Shown here: positions 1 to 8,187 of the stretch, in pieces | Layout: each line of letters begins with the position of its first letter | How positions within the stretch are numbered: position 1 is the first letter of the stretch | Origin: Pantoea ananatis LMG 2665 | GTDB lineage: Bacteria; Pseudomonadota; Gammaproteobacteria; Enterobacterales; Enterobacteriaceae | Assembly: GCF_000710035.2 (NCBI RefSeq) | Contig: NZ_JMJJ01000006.1 | Coordinates: 434,001-498,000, forward strand | Direction: 5' to 3' | Length of the DNA stretch: 64,000 bases | Notes under the pieces: generated by a model | Told to the model about the DNA's origin: nothing | Databases searched by the model: none | Seen by the model: only the letters and a program-made list of their open reading frames with translations | Made by a program: the position numbers and the translations under genes

Positions 1-533
1 ACCTTGAAGCTGCTGTCTTCTGCCAATACGCGGTGATGTGTCAGATCGTCCAGCGGATCGTCGGTGGTCCCGACCATCTTAACGTTCATCTGCTGCATGA
101 TGCCGCGCGCGGTGAAAGCGTCCTGCGCCAGTAAATCGTTGCAACGCTGCCAGATCTCATCAGCCGTTTTTTCGGACAGCAGCACGCCGGTAATGCCGAA
201 GGGACGGCGCAGCTCCAGATGCGTCCAGTGGTAAAGCGGATTGCCAATGGTTTGCGGCACGGTGCGCGCCCAGGCATTGAATTTATCCCGATCGCTGGCG
301 TCGCCGGTGCACAGCGCCTCTGCCACACCGTTAGCCCGCATCGCCCGCCACTTATAGTGATCGCCTTTCAGCCAGATATCGTAAAGGTTGGCAAAACGAT
401 AGTTTTCAGCAATCTGCTGCGGCGGTAAATGGCAGTGATAATCGTAGACAGGCTGGTCTTTGGCGTAGTCGTGATAGAGACGACGGGCGAACTCAGTGTC
501 CAGCAAAAAATCCTCGGTCATGAAACGCGACAT
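1..533 (-). CDS. uxaC: Glucuronate (uronate) isomerase, N-terminal part
   Basis: This is the first 177 residues of UxaC; the rest runs off the left edge of the window. UxaC isomerises D-glucuronate to D-fructuronate and D-galacturonate to D-tagaturonate in the cytoplasm, the first step of hexuronate catabolism. The protein starts [12 protein letters not shown] and carries the metal-binding HCH motif in the phrase [11 protein letters not shown], as expected for this amidohydrolase-superfamily enzyme. The ATG at 533 is preceded by a strong AAGGAAG ribosome binding site. It is divergent from exuT, and the shared 400-bp region holds ExuR-like operators. The identification is by recognition of the UxaC N-terminus, and no disruption is visible in the part present. 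Confidence 0.96.
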   Translation of the reverse strand, partial: MSRFMTEDFLLDTEFARRLYHDYAKDQPVYDYHCHLPPQQIAENYRFANLYDIWLKGDHYKWRAMRANGVAEALCTGDASDRDKFNAWARTVPQTIGNPLYHWTHLELRRPFGITGVLLSEKTADEIWQRCNDLLAQDAFTARGIMQQMNVKMVGTTDDPLDDLTHHRVLAEDSSFK

Positions 534-570
534 AAAAAGCTTCCTTATGGGATGACCCCTGAATGGCTCA

Positions 571-587
571 AAGTTATCATACCAATT
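571..587. promoter_or_regulatory. Candidate ExuR operator near uxaC
   Basis: The sequence AAGTTATCATACCAATT reads AATTGGTATGATAACTT on the other strand. It resembles the ExuR/UxuR family operator, which is centred on a TGGTATNNNAAC-like core. It lies about 40 bp upstream of the uxaC start codon, a position where a repressor would block transcription. The match is by eye to a known family motif. Confidence 0.55.
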
Positions 588-752
588 TTGGCTGACTGCA
601 GGTTTTTTTACGACTCAGGTCACATTTAAGCAAGATGATCACATCCCATATGGACCTTATTGTCGCCCGCAGCGCGCTAACTGGCTGTGTTCTCGTCTGT
701 TTACAGTATCCCACAAGCTATTGCGGGTTTTTGTGATGGCTTTCAACTTTTA

Positions 753-769
753 AAGTTGTATAACAAGTT
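753..769. promoter_or_regulatory. Candidate ExuR operator upstream of exuT
   Basis: AAGTTGTATAACAAGTT contains the symmetric core TTGT-ATA-ACAA. It shares its spacing and core with the sites at 571-587 and 2282-2298, all next to genes of the ExuR regulon. It sits about 165 bp before the exuT start. Confidence 0.6.
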
Positions 770-932
770 AGGCTCTCGCTTTACCGCAAGGTAACAACTT
801 TCTTACACAAGGCAAGGCAGATAACGGTCGCTGGTGCAGGGCCGGCGGGCGTGAGCAGAGCTGTATCACGAGATGTCCCGCTCCAGATAACAACAGCGGT
901 AAGACCGCGCAAACAACTGGAAGAGGTACAGA

Positions 933-2237
933 ATGCGTAAGATCAAAGGATTACGCTGGTATATGATTGGCCTGGTTACCCTGGGTACGGTACTCGGCTA
1001 TCTGACGCGTAACACGATTGCCGTGGCAGCCCCGACGCTACAAACCGAACTGCATATCACCACCCAGCAATACTCCTATATTGTGGCGGCATACTCTGCC
1101 TGCTACACCGTCATGCAGCCTGTCGCAGGTTACGTTCTTGACTTACTGGGCACCAAAGTGGGCTACGCGGTGTTTGCTGTGCTGTGGGCGATCTTTTGCG
1201 CCGCGACGGCGCTGGCGGGAAGCTGGGGCGGTCTGGCCCTGGCGCGCGGCGCAGTGGGTGCCGCAGAAGCCGCGATGATCCCTGCCGGGCTAAAAGCCAG
1301 TAGCGAATGGTTTCCGGCGAAAGAACGCTCGGTAGCGGTGGGCTATTTCAACGTCGGCTCCTCCATCGGCGCGATGCTGGCACCTCCCCTGGTGGTCTGG
1401 GCGATTGTTGCGCACAGCTGGCAGATGGCCTTTATTATCGCGGGCGTACTGAGCATGATTTGGGCGCTATGCTGGCTGGTGTTTTATAAGCATCCCAAGC
1501 AGCAGAAAAAGCTGAGTGACGAAGAGCGCCACTACATTATTTCGGGTCAGGAGCTGCAGCATCAAACCGGCAACACCACCAAAATGTCGGCCCTGCAGAT
1601 CCTGCGCAATCGCCAGTTCTGGGGCATCGCCCTGCCACGCTTTCTGGCTGAACCGGCATGGGGAACGTTCAACGCCTGGATTCCGCTGTTTATGTTTAAA
1701 GTTTACGGCTTTAACCTGAAAGAGATCGCGCTGTTCGCCTGGATGCCCATGCTGTTTGCCGACTTCGGTTGTATCCTGGGCGGTTACTTGCCCCCGCTGT
1801 TTCAGCGCTGGTTTGGGGTCAACCTGATTGTGTCACGTAAGATGGTGGTGACGATGGGCGCGATCTTAATGATCGGCCCGGGCACCATTGGTTTATTTAC
1901 CAGCCCTTATATTGCTATCGCGCTGCTGTGCGTAGGCGGCTTTGCCCACCAGGCGCTGTCTGGTGCGTTGATTACCCTCTCTTCCGATGTGTTTGGCCGT
2001 AACGAAGTTGCCACGGCGAACGGCTTAACCGGGATGGCAGCCTGGACAGCCAGCACCCTGTTTGCGCTGGTCGTCGGTGCGCTGGCCGATACATTAGGCT
2101 TTAGCCCACTGTTTGCCGCCCTGGCCGTGTTCGACTTGCTCGGTGCCGTGGTGATCTGGACAGTGTTAAAAAATAAACCCATTTCTGAACTGCAGACCGC
2201 CCCTTCCCCTTCTCAGGCTGCCCCAATACGTAGCTAA
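933..2237 (+). CDS. exuT: Hexuronate (galacturonate/glucuronate) transporter, MFS family
   Basis: ExuT is the inner-membrane proton symporter for D-galacturonate and D-glucuronate and feeds UxaC. The 434-residue length matches the E. coli protein (about 432). About twelve hydrophobic segments are visible, with the anion:cation symporter features of the family: a short cytoplasmic N-terminus, YLTRNTIAVAAPTL after the first helix, and a central charged loop near residues 190-210 (HPKQQKKLSDEERHY). The ATG at 933 follows a GGAAGAGG ribosome binding site. exuR lies immediately downstream after a strong terminator, the same arrangement as in E. coli. Regulation by ExuR is likely from the operators on both sides. 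Confidence 0.96.
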   Translation: MRKIKGLRWYMIGLVTLGTVLGYLTRNTIAVAAPTLQTELHITTQQYSYIVAAYSACYTVMQPVAGYVLDLLGTKVGYAVFAVLWAIFCAATALAGSWGGLALARGAVGAAEAAMIPAGLKASSEWFPAKERSVAVGYFNVGSSIGAMLAPPLVVWAIVAHSWQMAFIIAGVLSMIWALCWLVFYKHPKQQKKLSDEERHYIISGQELQHQTGNTTKMSALQILRNRQFWGIALPRFLAEPAWGTFNAWIPLFMFKVYGFNLKEIALFAWMPMLFADFGCILGGYLPPLFQRWFGVNLIVSRKMVVTMGAILMIGPGTIGLFTSPYIAIALLCVGGFAHQALSGALITLSSDVFGRNEVATANGLTGMAAWTASTLFALVVGALADTLGFSPLFAALAVFDLLGAVVIWTVLKNKPISELQTAPSPSQAAPIRS

Positions 2238-2243
2238 TCCTGC

Positions 2244-2272
2244 GGGCTGGCCCGTGCCAGCCCTTTTCTTCT
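2244..2272 (+). terminator. Rho-independent terminator after exuT
   Basis: A perfect 8-bp stem GGGCTGGC / GCCAGCCC with the 4-base loop CCGT is followed by TTTTCTTCTC. It lies 7 bp after the exuT stop, ahead of the exuR operator. Confidence 0.9.
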
Positions 2273-2281
2273 CTTGCCGCA

Positions 2282-2298
2282 AAGTGGTATAACAACTT
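2282..2298. promoter_or_regulatory. Candidate ExuR operator upstream of exuR
   Basis: AAGTGGTATAACAACTT is a near-palindrome sharing the GTATAACAA core with the site at 753-769. It lies 27 bp before the exuR start and suggests autoregulation. Confidence 0.6.
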
Positions 2299-2324
2299 AT
2301 CTGCTCGTTACTTTGGATTGCCTC

Positions 2325-3101
2325 ATGGACCTCACTGAATCTCGTCGACTTTATCAACAGCTGGCCAGCGAGTTAAAACGCCGCATTGAAAACGGGGTTT
2401 ACCAGGTGGGAGAGAAACTGCCCGCAGAGCGCCTGATCGCTGAAGAAATGGAAGTCAGCCGCACGGTGGTGCGCGAAGCCATCATCATGCTGGAGGTTGA
2501 AGGCTACGTTGAGGTGCGTAAAGGCTCGGGCATTCACGTGATTTCCAGCCAGCAGCAAAACCGGGTCACCGAAAGCAGCAGCCAGCTAGAGTTTGCCGCC
2601 TTTGGCCCGTTTGAACTGTTGCAGGCGCGCCAGCTTATTGAAAGTAACGTTGCCGAGTTCGCGGCAACCCAGGTGACACGTCAGGATATTGTCGATTTAA
2701 TGGCGATTCAGGAGAAAGCGCGACAGGAGGACCATTTCAGGGACTCTGAATGGGATATGAGGTTTCACGTTCGTATTGCTCAGTCGACGCAAAACAGCGC
2801 CCTGGCCGCGATTGTCGAGAAGATGTGGCTGCACCGTTTACACAACCCTTACTGGCTTAAGCTGCATGAGCATATCGATCAGCGCAGTATCGTAAGCTGG
2901 TGCGACGATCACGATCAGATTCTTAAAGCATTAATCCGCAAAGATCCCGCCGCCAGTAAGCTGGCAATGTGGCAACATCTCGAAAATACTAAGCAGATGT
3001 TATTTAACGCCACCGCCGACGATTTTGAGTTCAATGTTGACCGCTACATGTTCAGTGAAAATCCAGTTGTCCTTCCGGATGCAGATACGATTCAGCGTTA
3101 A
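2325..3101 (+). CDS. exuR: Hexuronate regulon repressor, GntR/FadR family
   Basis: ExuR represses exuT, uxaCA and uxaB until a hexuronate is present. The 258-residue protein has an N-terminal winged helix-turn-helix (about residues 8-75, with [20 protein letters not shown]) and a C-terminal FCD ligand-binding domain (about 90-240). The start at 2325 ([13 protein letters not shown]) was chosen because it matches the E. coli N-terminus and length exactly; an in-frame GTG/ATG extension back to 2274 would overlap the operator. A weak 6-bp hairpin (3104-3120) follows the stop. Confidence 0.96.
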   Translation: MDLTESRRLYQQLASELKRRIENGVYQVGEKLPAERLIAEEMEVSRTVVREAIIMLEVEGYVEVRKGSGIHVISSQQQNRVTESSSQLEFAAFGPFELLQARQLIESNVAEFAATQVTRQDIVDLMAIQEKARQEDHFRDSEWDMRFHVRIAQSTQNSALAAIVEKMWLHRLHNPYWLKLHEHIDQRSIVSWCDDHDQILKALIRKDPAASKLAMWQHLENTKQMLFNATADDFEFNVDRYMFSENPVVLPDADTIQR

Positions 3102-3413
3102 TTTGACTGAAAAACAGTCAGTTAATCTGCAATAGTGTCAGGACATGTAAAACTCCTTTTTACATCGAGATACAGAGGGTAAAACTCCTGTTCGTTTAGG
3201 AGTAGTTCTGTCTCCGAAGCTTGATTTTTGTTACAGTTATCATCCTTTTCTTACCTTTTGCGATAAGGGCTTATCAAATCGCTGATTTAACAATCAGTTC
3301 TGGAAGGATCCAGAAACGCTTGCTCAGACTACGCTCTCAGAATCGATAAAAAATGTCAGTCTGCGCTGAGGTCCCTGTGGGACATGTTCAACGATGATGT
3401 TCGGGAATGATTG
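3102..3413 (+). other. Structured intergenic region upstream of yqjA
   Basis: No gene is visible in these 312 bp. The region is rich in small inverted repeats: TGACTG/CAGTCA at 3104-3120, ATGTAAAA/TTTTACAT at 3145-3165, ACTCCT/AGGAGT at 3184-3203 and GTCCC/GGGAC at 3371-3383. An 11-bp direct repeat, GTAAAACTCCT, occurs at 3147-3157 and 3179-3189. The first part may end exuR transcription and the rest presumably holds the yqjA promoter. In E. coli this operon responds to the Cpx envelope-stress system. The GTAAA-containing repeat is suggestive of CpxR but does not have its usual 5-bp spacing. Confidence 0.5.
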
Positions 3414-4088
3414 ATGGAAATTTTGCAAGCGCTGCTGCATGCCTTGTGGCAACAGGATTATGAAACGCTTTCCGATCCAACACTGGTGTGGGCAATTTAC
3501 GGCGTCTTATTCATGATCCTTTTTCTGGAAAACGGCTTATTGCCTGCCGCTTTCCTGCCCGGTGACAGCCTGCTGATTCTGGTGGGCGTGCTGATTGCCA
3601 AAGGAACCATGAGTTTTCCGCTGACCATTCTGGTCCTCACCACCGGCGCCAGCCTGGGTTGCTGGGTGAGCTATATTCAGGGCCGCTGGCTGGGGAACAC
3701 GCCGACGGTGCAAAACTGGCTATCACACCTTCCTGCCCGCTATCATCAGCGTGCACATAATCTGTTTCACCGTCACGGCTTATCGGCACTGCTCATTGGC
3801 CGTTTCATTGCTTTCGTGCGTACGCTGCTGCCCACAATTGCGGGCCTTTCCGGTTTAAGCAACGCCCGTTTCCAGTTTTTTAACTGGATGAGTGGCTTTC
3901 TGTGGGTCGTCATTCTCACGGTTCTGGGCTTTGCCTTAGGCAAAACGCCGATCTTCCGCCGCTACGAAGATGAACTGATGTTTTTCCTGATGATGCTGCC
4001 GCTGGTGTTGCTGGTGATTGGGCTGGTGGGCTCGCTGATTGTGCTGTGGCGTAAACGCCGCGCAAACCAGCGTGGTGAGGGCTCATGA
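3414..4088 (+). CDS. yqjA: DedA-family inner-membrane protein YqjA
   Basis: YqjA is a DedA-family (SNARE-associated, PF09335) membrane protein. In E. coli it is needed, redundantly with YghB, for envelope integrity, proton-motive-force maintenance and drug resistance. The 224-residue protein has the family hallmark phrase [18 protein letters not shown] near residues 40-57 and the re-entrant motif [19 protein letters not shown] near 128-146, plus four or five hydrophobic segments and a basic C-terminus (WRKRRANQR). The ATG at 3414 gives the E. coli-like N-terminus; a TTG immediately before it (3411) is the alternative. Its stop overlaps the mzrA start by four bases, so the two are cotranscribed. 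Confidence 0.94.
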   Translation: MEILQALLHALWQQDYETLSDPTLVWAIYGVLFMILFLENGLLPAAFLPGDSLLILVGVLIAKGTMSFPLTILVLTTGASLGCWVSYIQGRWLGNTPTVQNWLSHLPARYHQRAHNLFHRHGLSALLIGRFIAFVRTLLPTIAGLSGLSNARFQFFNWMSGFLWVVILTVLGFALGKTPIFRRYEDELMFFLMMLPLVLLVIGLVGSLIVLWRKRRANQRGEGS

Positions 4089-4432
4089 AACCTTTACACG
4101 CTTTTCCTAAACGCTGGCTTCCCTGGTTAATTGGCGGGGCATTTGCGCTGGTAGCGGTCAGCATGATGCCCAGCCTAATGCGCCATGAAAACGTGGTGCA
4201 GATTCGCGTTTCGCACGCGGGTGCCCCGATGCCCGATGGCTTCTATCTCTATCAGCAGCTGAGCGCCCAGGGTATTCGAATCAAAAGCATCACGCCCTCA
4301 GGGGATGCGTTGATTATTCATTTTGACAACGAAGAGCAAAGCCTCGCCGCGCAGAAAGTTCTGCGTCGATTGCTGCCGGACGGGTTTATCGTCGCGCAAC
4401 ACGACCAGGCGGCTCACCTTTCACTTGCTTAA
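4085..4432 (+). CDS. mzrA: EnvZ/OmpR modulator MzrA
   Basis: MzrA is a small bitopic inner-membrane protein that interacts with the sensor kinase EnvZ and raises OmpR phosphorylation, linking the Cpx and EnvZ/OmpR stress systems. The 115-residue protein has a short basic N-terminus ([14 protein letters not shown]), one membrane segment (about residues 11-31) and a periplasmic domain ending in [15 protein letters not shown]. The ATGA overlap with yqjA matches the E. coli operon. It is slightly shorter than the E. coli protein (about 127 residues). Confidence 0.92.
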   Translation: MKPLHAFPKRWLPWLIGGAFALVAVSMMPSLMRHENVVQIRVSHAGAPMPDGFYLYQQLSAQGIRIKSITPSGDALIIHFDNEEQSLAAQKVLRRLLPDGFIVAQHDQAAHLSLA

Positions 4433-4447
4433 TTCGTCGCCCTTCTT

Positions 4448-4490
4448 AAACGCTTAGCGCACTTTCAGGCTGTGCTAAGCGTTTCTCTGT
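4448..4490 (+). terminator. Terminator after mzrA
   Basis: An 11-bp perfect inverted repeat, AAACGCTTAGC (4448-4458) and GCTAAGCGTTT (4474-4484), is followed by the pyrimidine-rich TCTCTGT. It lies 16 bp after mzrA and separates that operon from yqjC. Confidence 0.8.
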
Positions 4491-4619
4491 ATATCGGTGA
4501 TCTTTGGACTTTTTCCACCTGATGTCTATGCTTAAACTAAGGCGGGTTGTCAGCGCACTGCGCAGGGTTCTTGCAGTGCGCTGAATTAAGTCAGGCAACA
4601 ATGGAAGGTACAAAGCCGA

Positions 4620-4994
4620 ATGAAACATACGTTACTACTGGGAATCACGCTGTTTTCTCTTTCAGGCTCCCTGATGGCGGCACAGTCGCTGTGTCAGCAA
4701 AAAGAGCAGGACATTCAGCGTGAAATCGAGATGGCTCAGAAGCACAACAATCAGCGCCGTGTGAACGGTCTGGAGCGCGCCCTTACCGAGGTGCGCGCGG
4801 GATGTACTGATAAAAAGCTTAAAGCCTCGCATCTGGAAAAAATCAACGCTCAGAAAGAGAAAGTGGCTGAGCGTGAGCGCGAACTCAAGGAAGAGCGCGA
4901 CGAAGGTCATGACAAGGACAAGATTGCAAAACGCGAACGCAAGCTGGAAGAAGCACGCCAGGAGCTTAAGAAGTTACAGGCGGAGCCCTATTAA
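4620..4994 (+). CDS. yqjC: Periplasmic DUF1090 protein YqjC
   Basis: YqjC is a small secreted protein of the DUF1090 family with no established function. The 124 residues begin with a clear signal peptide (MKHTLLLGITLFSLSGSLMA, cleaved near residue 20). After two cysteines (C25 and about C59, a possible disulfide), the rest is highly charged and heptad-like, rich in K, E, R and Q, and predicted to form a long helical hairpin or coiled coil. It is followed after 35 bp by yqjD in what looks like one operon yqjC-D-E-K. Confidence 0.92.
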   Translation: MKHTLLLGITLFSLSGSLMAAQSLCQQKEQDIQREIEMAQKHNNQRRVNGLERALTEVRAGCTDKKLKASHLEKINAQKEKVAERERELKEERDEGHDKDKIAKRERKLEEARQELKKLQAEPY

Positions 4995-5029
4995 TCGGAT
5001 TCAATCTACTGATGTTAAAGGAGTATTTT

Positions 5030-5335
5030 ATGTCTAAAGACACATCATCGGAATATTTGCGTGCTGAATTGAAAAACCTGGCGGATACGCTGGAAGAAGT
5101 CCTGAGCAGCGGGACTGAAAAGTCCAAAGGTGAACTGGATAAGCTCCGTCACAAAGCGCGCGTTGCGCTGGACAGCTCTCGTGAGCGTTTAGGTGAATCG
5201 GGTGAGCGCCTGGCGGCGACTACGCGCGAAGCGGCGCAGAAAGCAGATGGTTATGTGCGTGATAATCCATGGCATGGCGTGGGTATCGGTGCCGCCATCG
5301 GCGTTGCCATCGGTATGCTGATCTCGCGTCGTTAA
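5030..5335 (+). CDS. yqjD: Ribosome-associated membrane protein YqjD (ElaB family)
   Basis: YqjD belongs to the ElaB/YqjD/YgaM (DUF883) family of tail-anchored inner-membrane proteins. In E. coli it binds 70S/100S ribosomes in stationary phase and is RpoS-dependent. The 101-residue protein has a long amphipathic helical N-terminal part and a single C-terminal membrane segment, GVGIGAAIGVAIGMLISRR. The start at 5030 was chosen because it follows an AAAGGAG ribosome binding site and gives MSKDTSSEYLRAEL like the E. coli protein. yqjE begins 3 bp after its stop. Confidence 0.94.
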   Translation: MSKDTSSEYLRAELKNLADTLEEVLSSGTEKSKGELDKLRHKARVALDSSRERLGESGERLAATTREAAQKADGYVRDNPWHGVGIGAAIGVAIGMLISRR

Positions 5336-5337
5336 TC

Positions 5338-5733
5338 ATGACGGATTCACAGCAGAACCACGGACCGGCCAAAGGGGTCATCAATATTGGTCAGCGTATC
5401 GTCACCACGCTGGTTGGTATGGTCGAAACACGCGTTCGTCTTGCAGTGGTAGAGCTGGAAGAAGAGAAGGCCAATATCATCCAGATGCTGTTGATGCTTG
5501 GCCTGACCATGCTCTTCACGGCTTTTGGCCTGATGAGCCTGATGGTGCTGATTATCTGGGCAGTTGATGCGCAGTATCGTTTAATGGCTATTGCCATCAC
5601 CACTGGCGTGCTGTTCTTGCTGGCGTTGATCTTTGGGCTATGGACACTGCGTAAATCACGTCAGTCAACCCTGCTGCGCCACACGCGCAAGGAACTGGCT
5701 AACGATCGTGATCTGCTTGAGGATAACCGGTAA
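5338..5733 (+). CDS. yqjE: Phage holin superfamily III-like membrane protein YqjE
   Basis: YqjE (DUF1469, actinobacterial holin-X-like) is an inner-membrane protein of unknown role that usually accompanies yqjD. The 131-residue protein has a soluble N-terminal stretch, a charged helix (VELEEEKANI) and two adjacent transmembrane helices at about residues 51-75 and 80-103, then a basic tail. The ATG at 5338 begins MTDSQQNHGPAKG. Its TAA overlaps the ATG of yqjK (TAATG), so translation is coupled. Confidence 0.92.
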   Translation: MTDSQQNHGPAKGVINIGQRIVTTLVGMVETRVRLAVVELEEEKANIIQMLLMLGLTMLFTAFGLMSLMVLIIWAVDAQYRLMAIAITTGVLFLLALIFGLWTLRKSRQSTLLRHTRKELANDRDLLEDNR

Positions 5734-6017
5734 TGAGCCGCCGCGAGCGTGAAGCGCGTATTGATGAACTGCTGAAACAGGTTCAGCAGCAGCGTCTGGA
5801 CCTGAGTGCCGCGCGGCGTAGCTGGCTGGAGATCACCGCGCCCTACGATCGTGGCTGGTTTACGTTTTTGAGTCTGAAACGCTATCTGGCCATTGGCAGT
5901 AGTGCATTAGCTATCTATTCCATTCGCAGTCCTAATCGCCTGCTACGCTGGGCGAAACGGGGCTTTGGCCTGTGGAGTACCTGGCGCATGATTAAATCAG
6001 CCCTTCCCCCGCGTTGA
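5733..6017 (+). CDS. yqjK: YqjK-like small membrane-associated protein
   Basis: The 94-residue protein matches the YqjK family of unknown function. It starts with a basic, glutamine-rich helix (MSRREREARIDELLKQVQQQ) and contains one moderately hydrophobic stretch near residues 45-62 (KRYLAIGSSALAIYSI) before a basic aromatic tail. It is the last gene of yqjC-D-E-K, overlapping yqjE by one base and followed by a strong terminator. Family functions are unknown. Confidence 0.9.
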   Translation: MSRREREARIDELLKQVQQQRLDLSAARRSWLEITAPYDRGWFTFLSLKRYLAIGSSALAIYSIRSPNRLLRWAKRGFGLWSTWRMIKSALPPR

Positions 6018-6024
6018 ATCCCCC

Positions 6025-6060
6025 AAAGCCAGTCCAGTGCGACTGGCTTTTTCTTTTTTC
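6025..6060 (+). terminator. Terminator after yqjK
   Basis: The perfect 10-bp stem AAAGCCAGTC / GACTGGCTTT with loop CAGTGC is followed by TTCTTTTTTC. This is a textbook rho-independent terminator 7 bp after the yqjK stop. Confidence 0.95.
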
Positions 6061-6220
6061 AGTTTTACTGAATAACATCGACAGTTTATATCGCTTACAA
6101 CTGTCACTTCTCGCGACTATCATCTCCAGCTATCAGCCCGGCCAATTGCAACCATGCAGTTAACGGGAATATTCACCGCGGGCATCGCTGCCTTGCAAAC
6201 TTTTAGCGTTGGAGTAGATG

Positions 6221-6631
6221 ATGAAAAAATTCGAAGACAGTGGTTTGTTAGCCGCCCGTATCCTGATGACTATCCTGTTTATTACTGCAGGCTGGGGCAA
6301 AATCACCGGTTACGCTGGCACTCAGCACTATATGGAAGCCATGGGCGTGCCCGGCTTCATGCTGCCGCTGGTTATTCTGCTGGAATTTGGCGGCGGCCTG
6401 GCCATCATGTTTGGCTTCCTGACCCGTTTTACCGCGCTGTTTACCGCTGGCTTTACGATTCTGACCGCGTTTCTGTTTCACAGTAACTTCGCCGAGGGCG
6501 TGAACCAGCTGATGTTCATGAAGAACCTGTCTATCGCTGGCGGTTTCCTGGTGTTAGGTCTGGTAGGTCCGGGTGCCTACAGTATCGATCGCCTGATCAG
6601 CAAAAAACCTCAGGGTGCTCTGGCGCGCTAA
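6221..6631 (+). CDS. yqjF: DoxX-family membrane protein YqjF
   Basis: YqjF is a four-helix DoxX-type integral membrane protein. Family members are often linked to quinone or thiosulfate redox processes, but the E. coli role is not settled. The 136-residue sequence contains the typical RILMTILFITAGWGKITGY segment near residues 12-30 and VPGFMLPLVILLEFGGGLAIMFGF near 44-67. Two adjacent ATGs (6218 and 6221) are possible; 6221 was chosen because GGAG at 6211-6214 is then 6 bases away and MKKFEDSG matches E. coli. It stands alone between two terminators. Confidence 0.93.
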   Translation: MKKFEDSGLLAARILMTILFITAGWGKITGYAGTQHYMEAMGVPGFMLPLVILLEFGGGLAIMFGFLTRFTALFTAGFTILTAFLFHSNFAEGVNQLMFMKNLSIAGGFLVLGLVGPGAYSIDRLISKKPQGALAR

Positions 6632-6658
6632 CTGACGCCTGACTACACCGCTTTTCTG

Positions 6659-6690
6659 ACGCACCGGTTGCTTTCTCCCGGTGCGTTTTG
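6659..6690 (+). terminator. Terminator after yqjF
   Basis: A 9-bp stem ACGCACCGG / CCGGTGCGT with a 10-base loop is followed by TTTGCTTTT. It lies 27 bp beyond the yqjF stop. Confidence 0.9.
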
Positions 6691-6835
6691 CTTTTATGAT
6701 CAAAATCCTTTGCCGGGCGGTTTGAAGCGATCATGCCCTCCCATCCCGCAGAGTCCCGGCCCACCTGGTGCTTAAGGTAAGCCTAATCTAGTCATGGAAA
6801 TATAGCGTTCCGTCCCTCTTCTTTTTGGCAACGCT

Positions 6836-7396
6836 ATGAAAGTATCTTATGGTCAGTGGCTTCCCCATCACGATGCACCCTTTTTTCGACGGCTTCATCT
6901 TTTGGTCGCCGTGCTGATCCTTTCGCAGATCATCAATTCCAATTTCACCGCACGTGAAGCGCTCGGCGAGCACAGCCTGGAGACGCTGATAACCTGGCTA
7001 CATATTCTCTCAGGACTGTTGCTGATCGCTGCGGGCGTTATCATGCTCATCTGGATGCTGGTTCAGCGAGGTTTTCGCTGGTACTTCGCCTGGCTCACGC
7101 TGGATTTTCGGGGTATTCGAAACGATGTCGTACAGCTGACCGGCCTGAAACTCCCACAGGCACATGGCGGTGGCATAGCCGCGACGGTGCAGGGCTTGGG
7201 GGTTATCGCGTTGATCGCCGTCGCCTGTTCTGGTGGGCTATGGTTTTTATTTAACAGTACGTCGCTCGCCACGCCTGATTTGACGCGTAGGGTATTGCAC
7301 TGGCATAAATTCCTGACCACCTTTGTAGAGATTTATTTTTACAGCCATGGCGCGATGGGCGTGCTTCATATCCTGCTATCCCGCTATGAAAAATAG
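6836..7396 (+). CDS. Cytochrome b561-like diheme membrane protein
   Basis: The 186-residue protein looks like a small b-type cytochrome of the prokaryotic b561 / Ni-Fe hydrogenase cytochrome subunit type. It would carry electrons between quinone and a partner in the inner membrane. Four hydrophobic segments are visible (about 20-36, 50-76, 116-142 and 158-180). Conserved-looking histidines sit inside or at the ends of helices: H21, H56, H155/H157, H171 and H178, enough for two hemes. I do not recognise an E. coli gene at this position; yqjG, its usual neighbour after yqjF, lies further right. The ATG at 6836 opens the longest frame, and no strong ribosome binding site is evident. Confidence 0.7.
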   Translation: MKVSYGQWLPHHDAPFFRRLHLLVAVLILSQIINSNFTAREALGEHSLETLITWLHILSGLLLIAAGVIMLIWMLVQRGFRWYFAWLTLDFRGIRNDVVQLTGLKLPQAHGGGIAATVQGLGVIALIAVACSGGLWFLFNSTSLATPDLTRRVLHWHKFLTTFVEIYFYSHGAMGVLHILLSRYEK

Positions 7397-7461
7397 CACA
7401 GGGCACGCATGCAGGCTGTCGCCCTCCTGATTAAACGAATCGCTTATCACTGGAAGACCCG

Positions 7462-8154
7462 ATGCTACATAGTGAATCGCATAAAATTGAACACGCCGGA
7501 TGGCTACGGGCTGCCGTATTGGGCGCGAATGATGGCATCGTTTCGACCGCCAGCCTGCTGGCCGGCGTCGTTTCTGCCAGCAGCAGTCATCACAATGTTT
7601 TGCTCGCCGGGCTGGCAGGTATTGTTGGAGGCGCAATGTCGATGGCGACGGGAGAATACGTCTCGGTGTCCTCGCAGTCAGATACTGAAAAAGCTTCTCT
7701 GCGGCAGGAGAAAGCTGAACTCGAGGCCGATTTTGCGGCTGAAACGGTGGAGCTGTCAGCCATATACAGGGCGCGTGGCCTGTCGCCCGAGCTGGCTCGT
7801 CAGGTCGCAGAACAGTTGATGGCCCATGATGCCTTAGCCGCTCATGCCAGAGATGAGCTGGGCATCACCGATTTCAGCAGTGCCAAACCCCTTCAGGCCG
7901 CTCTGTTTTCTGCGGTCAGTTTTGCCTCAGGCAGTATTTTACCCTTCGCCGTTGCCATGCTGATCACCGGCCCCTTCGCCTTGCCCGCCATTGCGGTCTC
8001 GGCGCTCCTGGCATTGACGCTTCTGGGCGCGACGGCGGCCAAAGCCGGTGATGCGCCGGTCAGGAAAAGCGTCACGCGCATTTGCTTCTGGAGCCTGCTG
8101 GCGATGACGCTGTCTGCATCAGTCGGCTATCTTTCAGGTATGGCGCTTGGCTGA
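7462..8154 (+). CDS. VIT/CCC1-family metal transporter
   Basis: The 230-residue protein is a VIT1/CCC1 family member (PF01988), a family that moves Fe2+ or Mn2+ out of the cytoplasm. The first segment, WLRAAVLGANDGIVSTASLLAGV (about 14-36), and the following GGAMSMATGEYVSVSSQ (about 56-72) are family signatures. They are followed by a glutamate-rich cytoplasmic metal-binding region (KASLRQEKAELEADF, about 77-91) and three more membrane segments ending in SASVGYLSGMALG. It is convergent with the formyltransferase gene. E. coli K-12 lacks it here. Iron or manganese detoxification is a family-based inference. Confidence 0.88.
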   Translation: MLHSESHKIEHAGWLRAAVLGANDGIVSTASLLAGVVSASSSHHNVLLAGLAGIVGGAMSMATGEYVSVSSQSDTEKASLRQEKAELEADFAAETVELSAIYRARGLSPELARQVAEQLMAHDALAAHARDELGITDFSSAKPLQAALFSAVSFASGSILPFAVAMLITGPFALPAIAVSALLALTLLGATAAKAGDAPVRKSVTRICFWSLLAMTLSASVGYLSGMALG

Positions 8155-8187
8155 CGCGCTTACTGGGTAAGGATGCATCTGCCGCCC

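Larger units (their letters stand above)
534..932. promoter_or_regulatory. Divergent uxaC/exuT control region
   Basis: This is a non-coding 399-bp region between two divergent hexuronate genes. It holds two ExuR-like operators (listed separately) and a weak CRP-like site at 732-747 (TGTGA, six bases, TCAAC) next to the second operator. A good GGAAGAGG ribosome binding site lies just before exuT. No credible gene is present; the open frames crossing its left edge are antisense to uxaC. Catabolite control by CRP is expected for this system but is only weakly supported by the site seen. Confidence 0.7.

Noticed and set aside
219-629. Two small plus-strand open frames at the left edge
   Set aside because: They are antisense to uxaC and its promoter and show no coding features.
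3147-3189. A CpxR box upstream of yqjA
   Set aside because: The GTAAA repeats are 32 bp apart, while CpxR sites need a 5-bp spacer.
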